16,698 nucleotides of DNA from Candidatus Kapaibacterium sp. (GCA_027858275.1 JAQIDA010000289.1:1-16698); one strand, 5' to 3'. Shown: positions 9,031-16,698, counted from the first letter of the stretch. The notes: generated by a model not told the origin, from the letters alone. A program made the numbers and translations.

Positions 9031-9216
9031 TATGTTATCTCCAAAAAAATTATTGTTCCGTCTGTTTCATATAGAGTTTCGACGCAATATATTGTTATAT
9101 AGTGCATGCGGCAAAGTAAAAAATTATTAAATTTGCAAACGTGGCTCGGATGTTATAAATTGAGAAAAAGATTTAAGGACTCCGAAACGGATACTAATTA
9201 CTTACGGAAACCGGCG
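9031..9216. promoter_or_regulatory. Divergent promoter region
   Basis: This 186-bp gap separates the leftward DUF1573 gene from the rightward ASH-module gene and should hold promoters for both. A perfect 10-bp palindrome CAATATATTG lies at 9085-9094 within AT-rich sequence and could be an operator or just part of a promoter. No clear consensus elements can be named. An ATG at 9106 is in frame with the rightward gene but would add 37 basic residues ahead of the signal peptide. Confidence 0.45.
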
Positions 9217-11556
9217 ATGATCTCAGTAAATAAGACTATAAGAACTCTCGGCACGACAACTTTGATTTTCGTCATGCTTGGATTGCTTATGCCCGCAAGT
9301 CTGTCCGCAGACGCGTCGGCTGAAATCAGTCATTCGATTTCTCAGTCTGATACGGTTGATATGGGGATGATTTACGCCGGAAGCAATGATACATTATGGG
9401 TTGAATTTTCTGTTAAAAATACCGGGACTATCTCTTTAAGATCATTTAATCTAAACCCCTCGTATTTTTTTGGTTATGATCCGGACTATATCCAACAAGT
9501 TAACAATCAAGATTATCTTGAATTTGAGATGAACTTTCGCGAGAATGATCCGATCATAGTCGATCCGTCTGAGACTAAGAGCATTTATCTGCAATACCCG
9601 ACTACGACACCCACTTCATTCACAGATAATAAGTTGAAATACGCCTTGATGAAACTCGGTGTATATGACAGTAAGCTCGGAGAGAATCTTCCCGACAAAG
9701 ACGAAATGGATCAATACGCTGCACATCGACAGTTCACGATTATTGCCCGCAGAAGCGAACAGTATGTGGACGGATACGATGAGTTGGTTGATTTTGACTC
9801 GGTCTATGTTACTCCTCCGGAATATATTTGGCCCTGGCGAGTTCAAAATGTCTCTGAGAAACCTTATTCGATTATATCTCAGGAATTGGAATTGCTCACT
9901 ACTTCAGTGACTGATCCGGAAATCACTTTCACAGCAAGAACTCTCCCCTTGGAACTTGCTCCGAAAGATAATCCTACTACTTGGGGTATAAAATATTATC
10001 CGAGAGACAGAGGTTTCGACTCGGCTCATTTCCAACTTGGATTTATTCCTGATCCCGGCAATTATCCTGACTCAATCGCTTATGCGGAATGTGAAATTCG
10101 CGGGGTAGGTGTCGAACAGGAAATTGCATTACGCAGCGCTCTGTCGGCAACAATCACAGGGATTGACACATTGGATTTCGGAGATATACGAGTTAATGAC
10201 GAGATCACTGCTGTTATTGAAATATCAAATAACGGCAATCTGAATTTCAACTCCCTCGGACAATCATTAGTTCAAATTGACAGATATGATGCCGCCGAAG
10301 ATTTTTATATTGAGAATGACATTGATTTTTCGACCGGAAATATGTGGTCGGGAGAATCAAAGACTTTTACCGTTAAATTCGCGCCAAAAAGAAAAGGTCC
10401 TTTTCTCGCGAGATATATAATTGAAAGTGATATAATCAACAGAAATATATTCGGTTATCCCAAATCGGCTGAGAATGTGGTAGTGTATTTGAAAGGGCGC
10501 GGGACTGAACCGAAGCTTGCTTTTCCGGCTGACACTGTCAATGTGGGAAATGTTGTCTATCGTCCCGATTGTGTTCATGAACGAGATACTTTGGTCGCGA
10601 TCGGCAATACAGGGAATTCTCTTTTGATTGTTACTTCGATCACATGTATGAATCCCACATACTTCAGCGTCGATGCCGTGAGCTTAGAAATTCCTCCCAG
10701 CGAAATAAGATATATCAAGATTAAATATGAGGCGCAAAGTTCTGACGAAGTAAATTTTGCGGATATAGTTTTTGAAACAAATGCCTCTGCTCCTTATAAT
10801 ACAATGACATTAGTTGCCCGCGGAGCCGGTGTGCCTGCGCTTGCGGCAGAATTATACATTAGTACGCATCATTCCTCAAAGCCGGGACGATTTGTTAATA
10901 TTCCTGTCTTGCTTGATCGTGAAGTTGTTGTGTTTGCAAAAAACTATAGTGACACCTTGAATTACGACTCCTCGATTCTCAAATATGAACGCGCTATTAT
11001 TCGAAATACTGCATCAGAAAATGTGAGTCAAAACAATGTGAGCGAAGCAGCTGAAGGCGGACGTTTGTTTATTCACCTCGCCGGAAGTAACTATTTTTCG
11101 CCGAATGACAGCTTGATAATCTTGCAATTCTCAACATACCTCGGCGATCGAATTGAAACGACAATCACATTTGAGCATTCAATGTTCGGGGACGGGATTT
11201 GTCCTAATGTACTTGATGTGAATGCAAAGGCAGGCATTTTCGCTCTTGATTCTGTATGCGGTCTTATGCAAAAAATTGGACGAACAACAGCTTTGAAAGC
11301 TGAGATTGTATCATGCTCTCCAAACCCTGTAAATACGACTGCTGAACTTGAATACAATTTGCCTTATGATGCTGATATTGAAATAATCCTGTTTAATTCT
11401 TTCGGTACGGCGGTGCGAAATATTTTCAAGGGAAAAGTGAAAAAAGGTGTTTACGGAAAGAATTTCTCCGTCGACGGACTCAGCTCGGGCTTGTATTATT
11501 GCGAACTGAGAACGGGGCTCTTGATTAAAACTATGCCGATTGTGATAAATAAATAA
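9217..11556 (+). CDS. Secreted multi-module ASH/Ig-like protein with T9SS type A sorting domain
   Basis: A 779-residue cargo of the type IX secretion system. I start at ATG 9217, because it opens directly into a signal peptide (TLIFVMLGLLMPASLSA); the longer frame from ATG 9106 has no binding site and hides this signal. Four ASH/Ig-like modules follow, at about residues 42-160, 190-305, 315-430 (LDFGDIRVNDEI) and 435-545 (VNVGNVVYRPD), of the type found in 'choice-of-anchor D' and HYDIN proteins. Residues ~545-690 resemble a cohesin-like fold (VNIPVLLD, YDSSILKYE). The end from about residue 695 is a T9SS type A sorting domain (SPNPVN, then GLSSGLYYCEL). No catalytic residues are visible; a structural or adhesive surface role is inference. 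A beta-barrel gene starts three bases after its stop, suggesting coupled translation. Confidence 0.88.
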   Translation: MISVNKTIRTLGTTTLIFVMLGLLMPASLSADASAEISHSISQSDTVDMGMIYAGSNDTLWVEFSVKNTGTISLRSFNLNPSYFFGYDPDYIQQVNNQDYLEFEMNFRENDPIIVDPSETKSIYLQYPTTTPTSFTDNKLKYALMKLGVYDSKLGENLPDKDEMDQYAAHRQFTIIARRSEQYVDGYDELVDFDSVYVTPPEYIWPWRVQNVSEKPYSIISQELELLTTSVTDPEITFTARTLPLELAPKDNPTTWGIKYYPRDRGFDSAHFQLGFIPDPGNYPDSIAYAECEIRGVGVEQEIALRSALSATITGIDTLDFGDIRVNDEITAVIEISNNGNLNFNSLGQSLVQIDRYDAAEDFYIENDIDFSTGNMWSGESKTFTVKFAPKRKGPFLARYIIESDIINRNIFGYPKSAENVVVYLKGRGTEPKLAFPADTVNVGNVVYRPDCVHERDTLVAIGNTGNSLLIVTSITCMNPTYFSVDAVSLEIPPSEIRYIKIKYEAQSSDEVNFADIVFETNASAPYNTMTLVARGAGVPALAAELYISTHHSSKPGRFVNIPVLLDREVVVFAKNYSDTLNYDSSILKYERAIIRNTASENVSQNNVSEAAEGGRLFIHLAGSNYFSPNDSLIILQFSTYLGDRIETTITFEHSMFGDGICPNVLDVNAKAGIFALDSVCGLMQKIGRTTALKAEIVSCSPNPVNTTAELEYNLPYDADIEIILFNSFGTAVRNIFKGKVKKGVYGKNFSVDGLSSGLYYCELRTGLLIKTMPIVINK

Positions 11557-11559
11557 AAT

Positions 11560-12318
11560 ATGAAAAAAACATTAGTCATATTGTTGCTTCTTTTCTTTAG
11601 TCAAAATTCCGGGCTTGCTCAGGGTTTTGATTGGCAGTATTCTGCGCGCCTGACATTCGAAACGCCCCGCATATTTATCGGTGCGACGACGGATGTATCT
11701 TATCTGGGGCATGATGCTGATTTGAACTATGCGGAAAATGACATTGCCTGCGGCAGATTCTCTGAAGGCAGCGGGATAGGATATTCATTCGGAATAAAGG
11801 CAGAGTATTGGATGTCAGCTAATTCGTCTTATTATGCTGCAGTTACATATTCATATTCCCCGGCAACTTTCCTAATGAAAGATTCTAATCCTTTGGATAA
11901 GGAAACCCTGCTTCTCACAGAATATGAATTCAATTCCGACTTGTCTTATATTAACATCCAAGGCGGCGTGAACTATCGATTAGGCGGCAGTCATTTTCGA
12001 GTCGGACTCGGAGCTCGACTCGGTTTCATAATTGCCAACAGCAGCGAACATCTTGAACGGGTTATTTCTCCAAAAGACAGGTTCACTTTCCCGGGCGGTA
12101 CTCATGAGAGGTTTATCTCTGAGGGAAAAATATCAGATTTATACACTGTTAATTTCCTTCCGGAGCTGACTCTAAGTTATGACTTAAACCTCGGTCTCGG
12201 CAAATACGCTTCTCCCTTTATCCGAATCGGTATTCCAGTTATGGACATTGCCGCGAACGATCCCTGGAAGCGCTATGAATTTTCAATCGGAACAGCTATA
12301 ATGTTTGGTTTGAGATAA
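11560..12318 (+). CDS. Outer-membrane beta-barrel protein
   Basis: A 252-residue protein with a clear signal peptide (KKTLVILLLLFFSQNSGLA, cut near AQG) and alternating polar/hydrophobic strands typical of small outer-membrane barrels (IGYSFGIKAEYW, YYAAVTYSY, YINIQGGVNYRL, FRVGLGARLGFI, FEFSIGTA-like last strand ending MFGLR). The start is the ATG three bases after the previous stop; no Shine-Dalgarno site is seen, as expected for translational coupling. It is shorter than PorP/SprF proteins (about 300 or more residues) and lacks features I could use to place it there, so I call only a general barrel. Its tight pairing with a T9SS cargo gene suggests that it anchors or helps display that cargo, which is inference. 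Confidence 0.75.
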   Translation: MKKTLVILLLLFFSQNSGLAQGFDWQYSARLTFETPRIFIGATTDVSYLGHDADLNYAENDIACGRFSEGSGIGYSFGIKAEYWMSANSSYYAAVTYSYSPATFLMKDSNPLDKETLLLTEYEFNSDLSYINIQGGVNYRLGGSHFRVGLGARLGFIIANSSEHLERVISPKDRFTFPGGTHERFISEGKISDLYTVNFLPELTLSYDLNLGLGKYASPFIRIGIPVMDIAANDPWKRYEFSIGTAIMFGLR

Positions 12319-12359
12319 TAGTTATTTTAACCATAGATTAATCACTTCTCAAACCCCTT

Positions 12360-12404
12360 TCTCAATTATTTGTATTATTTTCAAAAATTAATAGTAAATT
12401 GAGA
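12360..12404. repeat. Inverted repeat upstream of the histidine kinase
   Basis: Perfect 8-base arms TCTCAATT (12360-12367) and AATTGAGA (12397-12404) are separated by 29 AT-rich bases. The spacing suits a dimeric protein's operator or a weak transcript hairpin for the preceding gene; there is no T-run after it. The gap 12319-12446 should contain the kinase promoter. Chance occurrence is possible. Confidence 0.35.
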
Positions 12405-12446
12405 CAGATAAATTAGTGTTTTAGTAATGATACCCGGCCAATTGCA

Positions 12447-14015
12447 ATGAATTATTCTGAAATGACCAAAGTGCAACTGATAAATGAGTTGGAAGATTTG
12501 GATAAAAAACATCAATTTTCCATAAGTGCGCGAAACGAAAAAACATCTCAGTTGTCAGAGCGGGTAAAAGAACTCAACTGCTTATTTAAAATATCAGTTC
12601 TAACGGAAGAATTAACAGAATTTTCCAATAAAGTTTTTGATGATATAGTTATGTTGATTCCGGGAGCGTTTCAATTCCCCGAAATAACATCTGCCAAAAT
12701 CAAAGTCTATGATTATGAATGCTTTTCGGAAAACTACGAAGAAAGCTTTTGGTCTATAAAGGCCGGGATAAAATTAGGAAAAGAGCAAATCGGACAGATA
12801 ACAGTGTATTATGCAGAGGAAAAACCTGAAAGTTTTGTCGGCCCTTTTCTCAAAGAAGAGTTCAAATTGATTAACGCAATTGCGGAATATATTGCGAGAA
12901 TATCACAAAGGACGGACGCAGACAAGAAATTGTTGGAAGCTCGAAACTTTAATGCCGCGATCATTGCCGGTGCCCAAGAAGGTATCATTGTATGTGATGC
13001 TGATCTCCGATATAAAGTCTGGAATCTGTATATGGAGAAAATTACCGGACTGAAAGCCGATCAGGTCCTGGGGAAAATTGATACTGTGATGTTTGCGCAT
13101 GTCAGTGAGTTCGAGGTTGATAAGTTGCTAAAAAGAGCATTAAAAGGCGAAACGGTCCAATCTAAACCGACTCCGTTTTATATTAAAGAAACCGGGAAAA
13201 AGGGCTGGTATACAGGATCCTACACTCCCCTGCTCTCCTCAGAAGGTGAAATTATCGGAGTAGTAGGAACTATAAGTGATATAACAAGCTATACTGACGC
13301 GCGCAAGAAACTTGAAAAATCGCAAGAAAAACTCAGGGCTTTTACAGGTCATCTGCAGTCGAGTCGCGAAGATGAAAGAATATCAATCGCCCGCGAAATT
13401 CATGATGAATTCGGGCAAATGCTGACAGCTCTCAAAATCAATTTGTCATTGTTGGACCGAGAGGTCAAAAAAGAGACTGAGACTATCAACAAAGATTTTC
13501 TTTTTGAAGAATCTGTTGAGATGCACAGGATTATAGATATTGCCATAAAAAAAACACGTGAGCTTGTAACTAAATTGCGCCCCGAAGTACTTGATAATCT
13601 CGGATTGATAGAAGCTATAGAGTGGCATTCTCAGAAATTCTTTAAACAAACCGGAATCAATTTGTCATTGAACAACAATCTTGATGATGATACAGCCGAG
13701 CTTCTGAAACAGGACAAAGACCGAGCTATAGCGATTTTCAGAATCTTTCAGGAATCACTTACAAATGTTATTCGGCACGCGAAAGCCAAGGCTGTTTGGG
13801 TCAAACTGGGACTGACGGATAACGGCATTGTGCTGGAAGTGAAAGACGACGGCAAGGGTATGAAAAACAAGCAATCGGCAAAAGGAAAATCGTTCGGTCT
13901 GCTCGGGATGAAAGAAAGAACTTTGGTGTTCAACGGCGAATTGGAGATTGAATCAGAACTCGGCAAAGGCACAACCGTAAGAGCGAGAATCCCGATTGAG
14001 CAGGAAACGGCTTAA
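12447..14015 (+). CDS. Soluble PAS sensor histidine kinase (HisKA_3 / NarX-type)
   Basis: A 522-residue kinase with no membrane segment, so it probably senses a cytoplasmic signal. Order of parts: a short coiled coil (1-40); a GAF-like kinase-associated module (about 42-152; PGAFQFPEI, then VYYAEEKPESFVGPFLKEE); a PAS domain (about 160-285); a coiled linker; the HisKA_3 dimerisation domain with phospho-accepting His319 in AREIHDEFGQ; and a HATPase domain with N-box Asn440 (QESLTNVIRHA), G1 box DDGKGM at 467-472 and the later SFGLLGMKER segment. This class phosphorylates NarL-type regulators, and one is encoded 57 bases downstream, making a likely cognate pair. The signal is unknown; no heme or flavin ligand can be assigned from sequence alone. 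The start has no clear binding site; Met6 is an alternative. Confidence 0.9.
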   Translation: MNYSEMTKVQLINELEDLDKKHQFSISARNEKTSQLSERVKELNCLFKISVLTEELTEFSNKVFDDIVMLIPGAFQFPEITSAKIKVYDYECFSENYEESFWSIKAGIKLGKEQIGQITVYYAEEKPESFVGPFLKEEFKLINAIAEYIARISQRTDADKKLLEARNFNAAIIAGAQEGIIVCDADLRYKVWNLYMEKITGLKADQVLGKIDTVMFAHVSEFEVDKLLKRALKGETVQSKPTPFYIKETGKKGWYTGSYTPLLSSEGEIIGVVGTISDITSYTDARKKLEKSQEKLRAFTGHLQSSREDERISIAREIHDEFGQMLTALKINLSLLDREVKKETETINKDFLFEESVEMHRIIDIAIKKTRELVTKLRPEVLDNLGLIEAIEWHSQKFFKQTGINLSLNNNLDDDTAELLKQDKDRAIAIFRIFQESLTNVIRHAKAKAVWVKLGLTDNGIVLEVKDDGKGMKNKQSAKGKSFGLLGMKERTLVFNGELEIESELGKGTTVRARIPIEQETA

Positions 14016-14072
14016 AGCTAAATCCGGTACAATATCAAAAAATAATAATATTACTGAATTCGGAGACTTGAG

Positions 14073-14705
14073 ATGATTGAAATATTAATGGCAGATGATC
14101 ATATTCTTATCCGCGAGGGCTTAAAAAAAATCTTGGATTATGAGATTGATATTAACGTAAAAGCGGATGTCAAATGCGCTGCGGAAATCTTTGATTTTCT
14201 CAAAGAAGACAGTTGCGATGTGCTTATACTCGATATAAATCTGCCGGATATGAACGGTCTTGACGTTCTGAAACAGGCAAAGATCCTCTACCCCAAGCTC
14301 AAAATATTGATTCTGAGTATGTACCCCGAAGACAGGTTCGCAATCAGAGCGCTTCGCGCGGGAGCAATGGGCTATCTTACCAAAGACAGTGCCTCCGACG
14401 AACTCGTTTCGGCGATTCGCAAAGTTAATTCAGGGCGGAAGTATATTAATGATAATGTGGCTCAACAGCTTGCCTTTTCCATCGGGAACGATTCTGATAT
14501 GAAGCCGCATGAAAAGCTGTCTTCTCGCGAATTTCAAGTTCTGTCTATGATCGGACAAGGTGTTTCTGTGCATAATATCGCTGACAAGCTCAAGCTGAGC
14601 GTCAGCACTATTAACACTTACCGACTCAGGATTCTCGAAAAAATGAAACTGAAAGGCAACTCGGAACTGATCCATTATGCTGTTCAAAACGGATTGACTG
14701 ATTAA
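14073..14705 (+). CDS. NarL/LuxR-family response regulator
   Basis: A 210-residue transcription factor. The receiver domain (about 1-120) has the acidic pair Asp8/Asp9, phospho-acceptor Asp54 (LILDINLPDMNG), Ser82 in ILSMY and Lys104 in YLTKDS, all in the expected places. A LuxR-type helix-turn-helix covers about residues 147-205 (LSSREFQVLSMI, then LKLSVSTINTY). The start ATG 14073 follows a good GGAGA site (14062-14066) by six bases. With the kinase just upstream it forms a two-component system, and it is followed after 33 bases by a ROK kinase gene that may share its transcript. Its target genes cannot be told from the window. Confidence 0.94.
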   Translation: MIEILMADDHILIREGLKKILDYEIDINVKADVKCAAEIFDFLKEDSCDVLILDINLPDMNGLDVLKQAKILYPKLKILILSMYPEDRFAIRALRAGAMGYLTKDSASDELVSAIRKVNSGRKYINDNVAQQLAFSIGNDSDMKPHEKLSSREFQVLSMIGQGVSVHNIADKLKLSVSTINTYRLRILEKMKLKGNSELIHYAVQNGLTD

Positions 14706-14738
14706 GGAATATTTTACAATTCTATTCGGAATTAGATC

Positions 14739-15701
14739 ATGGTCAACGTGACTGTAGGAATTGATATAGGCGGGACTAACACAGTGTTCGGATTCATAGA
14801 CGAGTCCGGGAATTGCTTGTTCGAAGACAGGATTTCTACCGGCGACTATGAAAAGCCGGAGGCTTTTGTCATTGCGATTTCCAAAAGAATTAAGTCTGCC
14901 GCTGAATCAAACTTCTTCAATCTCACAGGAATCGGAATCGGCGCGCCTAATGCAAATTATTATAGCGGCGCGATAGAAGACGCTCCGAATCTGCAATGGA
15001 AAGGGCGCATTTATATTAGTGATCTGTTCCGCAAGCATTTTGATGTACTTGTTGCTTTGACAAATGACGCAAACGCCGCGGCTCTCGGCGAGATGATATA
15101 CGGCGCGGCAAAAGGAATGAAAGATTTTATTGTGATCACCCTCGGCACAGGGCTCGGCAGCGGAATTGTCTCAAACGGGAAACTTGTCTACGGTCATGAC
15201 GGTCACGCGGGCGAACTTGGTCATACAATTGTCGATCATGACGGTCGCCTCTGCGGCTGCGGTCGGAAAGGTTGTTTGGAGACTTACGCATCGGCTACCG
15301 GCATTGTCACAACGGTCATCCAAATGCTTGAAGGATCTGACAGACCAAGCGTATTAGCGGATATAAACGAATCTGAAATCAGTTCGGAACTGATATACAA
15401 AGCAGCTGAAAAAGGAGATGAAATTGCTCTCGCAGCTTTCGAATATACAGGCAAGATCCTCGGTCGAAAACTTGCTGATACTATTGCCCTAACCAGCCCT
15501 GAAGCAATATTCCTCTACGGTGGTTTGGCAAACGCGGGCAAATATATATTTGCTCCTACTCAATATCATATTGAGAAAAACCTCCTGAATGTATTCCGGA
15601 ATAAAGTTAGACTCCTGCAATCGGGCTTGATCGACAGAAACGCAGCTGTTTTAGGGGCGGCTGCAATTGCAGTCAGTATGACAGATAATTTGGGCAGCTA
15701 A
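14739..15701 (+). CDS. ROK-family sugar kinase (probably glucokinase-like)
   Basis: A 320-residue cytoplasmic kinase of usual ROK length, which would phosphorylate glucose or a related hexose with ATP to feed glycolysis or sugar recycling. Seen: N-terminal phosphate loop GIDIGGTNT (residues 7-15), the catalytic-Asp motif TNDANAAALGE (Asp110), the second ATP-binding segment ITLGTGLGSGIV (133-144), and the ROK signature GELGH (158-162) with the zinc ligands His162, Cys172, Cys174 and Cys179 in CGCGRKGCLE, followed by YAS. There is no N-terminal DNA-binding domain, so it is an enzyme rather than a NagC/Xyl-type repressor. The exact sugar is not decided by sequence; N-acetylmannosamine or fructose kinases are related. 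It follows the two-component genes by 33 bases on the same strand. Confidence 0.92.
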   Translation: MVNVTVGIDIGGTNTVFGFIDESGNCLFEDRISTGDYEKPEAFVIAISKRIKSAAESNFFNLTGIGIGAPNANYYSGAIEDAPNLQWKGRIYISDLFRKHFDVLVALTNDANAAALGEMIYGAAKGMKDFIVITLGTGLGSGIVSNGKLVYGHDGHAGELGHTIVDHDGRLCGCGRKGCLETYASATGIVTTVIQMLEGSDRPSVLADINESEISSELIYKAAEKGDEIALAAFEYTGKILGRKLADTIALTSPEAIFLYGGLANAGKYIFAPTQYHIEKNLLNVFRNKVRLLQSGLIDRNAAVLGAAAIAVSMTDNLGS

Positions 15702-15704
15702 GCA

Positions 15705-15738
15705 CGACCGGCACAATCAAAGACATTGTGCCCGGTCG
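15705..15738 (+). terminator. Strong hairpin after the ROK gene (possible terminator)
   Basis: CGACCGGCACAAT (15705-15717) pairs with ATTGTGCCCGGTCG (15725-15738) apart from one bulged G, with a seven-base loop, starting four bases after the ROK stop. This is a stable stem but no T-run follows on either strand, so it is not a textbook intrinsic terminator. It may protect the 3' end of the message or end transcription with help from Rho. Confidence 0.5.
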
Positions 15739-15758
15739 GAATTGGCGGGACTATTCTT

Positions 15759-15773
15759 GATAACGCTGTTATC
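15759..15773. repeat. Small perfect hairpin in the convergent gap
   Basis: GATAAC-GCT-GTTATC is a six-base perfect inverted repeat with a three-base loop, lying between the ROK hairpin and the interleaved repeats at 15822-15863. No function is assigned; the 219-bp gap 15702-15920 between convergent genes carries no coding frame I would support. Confidence 0.4.
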
Positions 15774-15821
15774 GGTTCAAACTCAACTATAAAGAACGTG
15801 AAAAAGTTCGCAGCATTCTTA

Positions 15822-15863
15822 GGCTATATTCACATAAAGCTATAGCCATATTATTTGTGAATA
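15822..15863. repeat. Interleaved inverted repeats between convergent genes
   Basis: GGCTATA (15822-15828) pairs with TATAGCC (15841-15847), while TATTCACA (15827-15834) pairs with TGTGAATA (15856-15863). The two helices overlap by two bases and are ordered A-B-A'-B', so they either compete or form a pseudoknot-like fold. It lies about 60 bases past the end of the DUF2271 gene and may be part of its 3' untranslated region. Confidence 0.4.
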
Positions 15864-15920
15864 ACAGAATAATTACGCCAAAGATCCACCCAATTTTTAC
15901 ATCAAAGAAATATACTCATT

Positions 15921-16698
15921 CTATTCTTTTATTATCTTTCCGCTGACGTTCACACTTTTCGATGAAATATTATAAAAATAAGCTCCGGCTTGAAAGCTTG
16001 ATAAATCAACTGACAATGTGTTTTCGCCGATTTGAGAGTATCCTTCAAATAGATTGTCAACTATGTTTCCGGATATATCAACCAAATTAACAGTAACGAA
16101 TTCTGAAGCGTTTGCATGATATTTGATAGTTCCCGCTCCCGTAGTCGGATTTGGATAACTATAATTATTCATGTTGTCCGTTGTAGTTTCATCAACTGAA
16201 GTAAGGAAGGTATATGATAAGGTCACATCCTTGAAATTTTCTTCATTATAAGTTTTGCTGATGTTCTCGCCGCCCTTAACAAAATCCATCTCTATGAATT
16301 TGCCAATTTTTTTATCTTTTTCTGAAGCGTCTTCTGTCAATTCTATTACAATTTTATATGTACCGTCCGGGACGAACTCACCGTGCAAATCAGTGCAATC
16401 CCAAGCAACTGACATTTGTTTATGGCTCCTGAGGGTCGCGCTTGTTATTGCGTCTACTTTATTGCCATTGGAAGCATTGTTCCATCTGATAAGATGCTTT
16501 GATTTTTCTTGTGTCCAAATTTGAAGAGTTCTGATAAATATCCCTTCAGAGTCCTCAACCCATACAGCAATTATGTGATCCGGAGCAAATTCACCCCAAT
16601 ATGTTGCCGTTGTAAATTCAACGTTTACAGATCCTTCGCACAAAGATATGGGATCTTTTGCAATAGACAAATTTGTGAAAACAATGATTGAAATAATA
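15921..16698 (-). CDS. Exported DUF2271 protein with T9SS type A sorting domain (5' end cut by window edge)
   Basis: The frame runs leftward from the right edge to a TAG at 15921. A start at TTG 16670 is possible but unlikely: the codons upstream of it, up to the edge, read IISIIVFTNLSIA, the core and cleavage site of a signal peptide, so only the first few residues are missing. Next comes a DUF2271-type domain (about 16640-16260; IIAVWVEDSEGIFIRTL, then AWDCTDLHGEFVPDGTY), a predicted periplasmic Ig-like family. Within it lies DAITSAT (16434-16454), close to the Dxx(S/T)GA(T/S) motif to which ApbE attaches FMN. The final ~80 residues are a T9SS type A sorting domain (YSYPNPTTG, then DLSSFQAGAYFYNI). 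It is therefore a surface or secreted T9SS cargo. It is convergent with the ROK gene; no redox partner is visible in the window. Confidence 0.85.
   Translation of the reverse strand, partial: IISIIVFTNLSIAKDPISLCEGSVNVEFTTATYWGEFAPDHIIAVWVEDSEGIFIRTLQIWTQEKSKHLIRWNNASNGNKVDAITSATLRSHKQMSVAWDCTDLHGEFVPDGTYKIVIELTEDASEKDKKIGKFIEMDFVKGGENISKTYNEENFKDVTLSYTFLTSVDETTTDNMNNYSYPNPTTGAGTIKYHANASEFVTVNLVDISGNIVDNLFEGYSQIGENTLSVDLSSFQAGAYFYNISSKSVNVSGKIIKE

Noticed and set aside
9106..9216. A 37-residue N-terminal extension of the ASH-module protein
   Set aside because: It would place a basic, non-signal segment before a well-formed signal peptide, has no ribosome site, and would overlap the likely divergent promoter region.
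11560..12318. Assignment of the barrel as a PorP/SprF protein
   Set aside because: It is shorter than that family and I could not see its characteristic motifs, so only a general beta-barrel call is made.
12447..14705. Possible PorX/PorY two-component system controlling the T9SS
   Set aside because: PorX carries a PglZ-type output domain, whereas this regulator has a LuxR helix-turn-helix; the kinase is soluble, unlike PorY.
14739..15701. ROK transcriptional repressor (NagC/Mlc type)
   Set aside because: There is no N-terminal helix-turn-helix; the protein begins directly with the phosphate loop.
15765..15790. GGTTCAAAC resembling a tRNA T-loop
   Set aside because: The five bases on each side do not pair, and no anticodon or acceptor stem can be drawn around it.

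Overview
The window looks like a chromosomal segment from a member of the Bacteroidota/Chlorobiota/Ignavibacteriota/Kapaibacteriota (FCB) group. The evidence is a nearly complete type IX secretion system (T9SS) translocon gene (sprA), two other proteins that end in T9SS type A sorting domains, moderate AT richness, and mostly weak Shine-Dalgarno sites. I see no insertion sequence, phage gene, CRISPR array, rRNA or tRNA. This reads as ordinary core/secretome DNA rather than an island.

Left part (1-9030, all minus strand): about 7 kb of sprA, whose last residues run off the left edge. A ~480-bp AT-rich spacer follows, holding a possible three-way-junction leader and a paired REP-like palindrome. 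Then come two tandem paralogous DUF1573 exported proteins (7541-8230 and 8320-9030), separated by a very good intrinsic terminator. Middle (9217-12318, plus strand, divergent from the DUF1573 genes): a 779-residue secreted protein made of ASH/Ig-like modules, a cohesin-like segment and a T9SS type A sorting domain. Three bases after it begins a 252-residue outer-membrane beta-barrel protein. Right part: a soluble PAS histidine kinase (12447-14015), a NarL/LuxR-type response regulator (14073-14705) and a ROK-family sugar kinase (14739-15701), closely spaced on the plus strand. Convergent to these, an exported DUF2271 protein with a T9SS sorting domain (15921 to the right edge) has lost only the first few residues of its signal peptide to the window end.

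How the parts may connect: SprA is the outer-membrane channel of the T9SS, and the ASH-module protein and the DUF2271 protein carry the C-terminal signal such a channel exports. The DUF1573 proteins share the ASH-like fold class with the large secreted protein across a divergent intergenic region, so 7541-12318 may be a cell-envelope cluster. The kinase/regulator/ROK set looks like a separate signalling and sugar-phosphorylation unit. No wholly new system is evident. The most interesting points are a flavinylation-like motif in the DUF2271 cargo, the cargo/barrel gene pair, the ASH-fold cluster, and structured non-coding elements around sprA and the DUF1573 genes.
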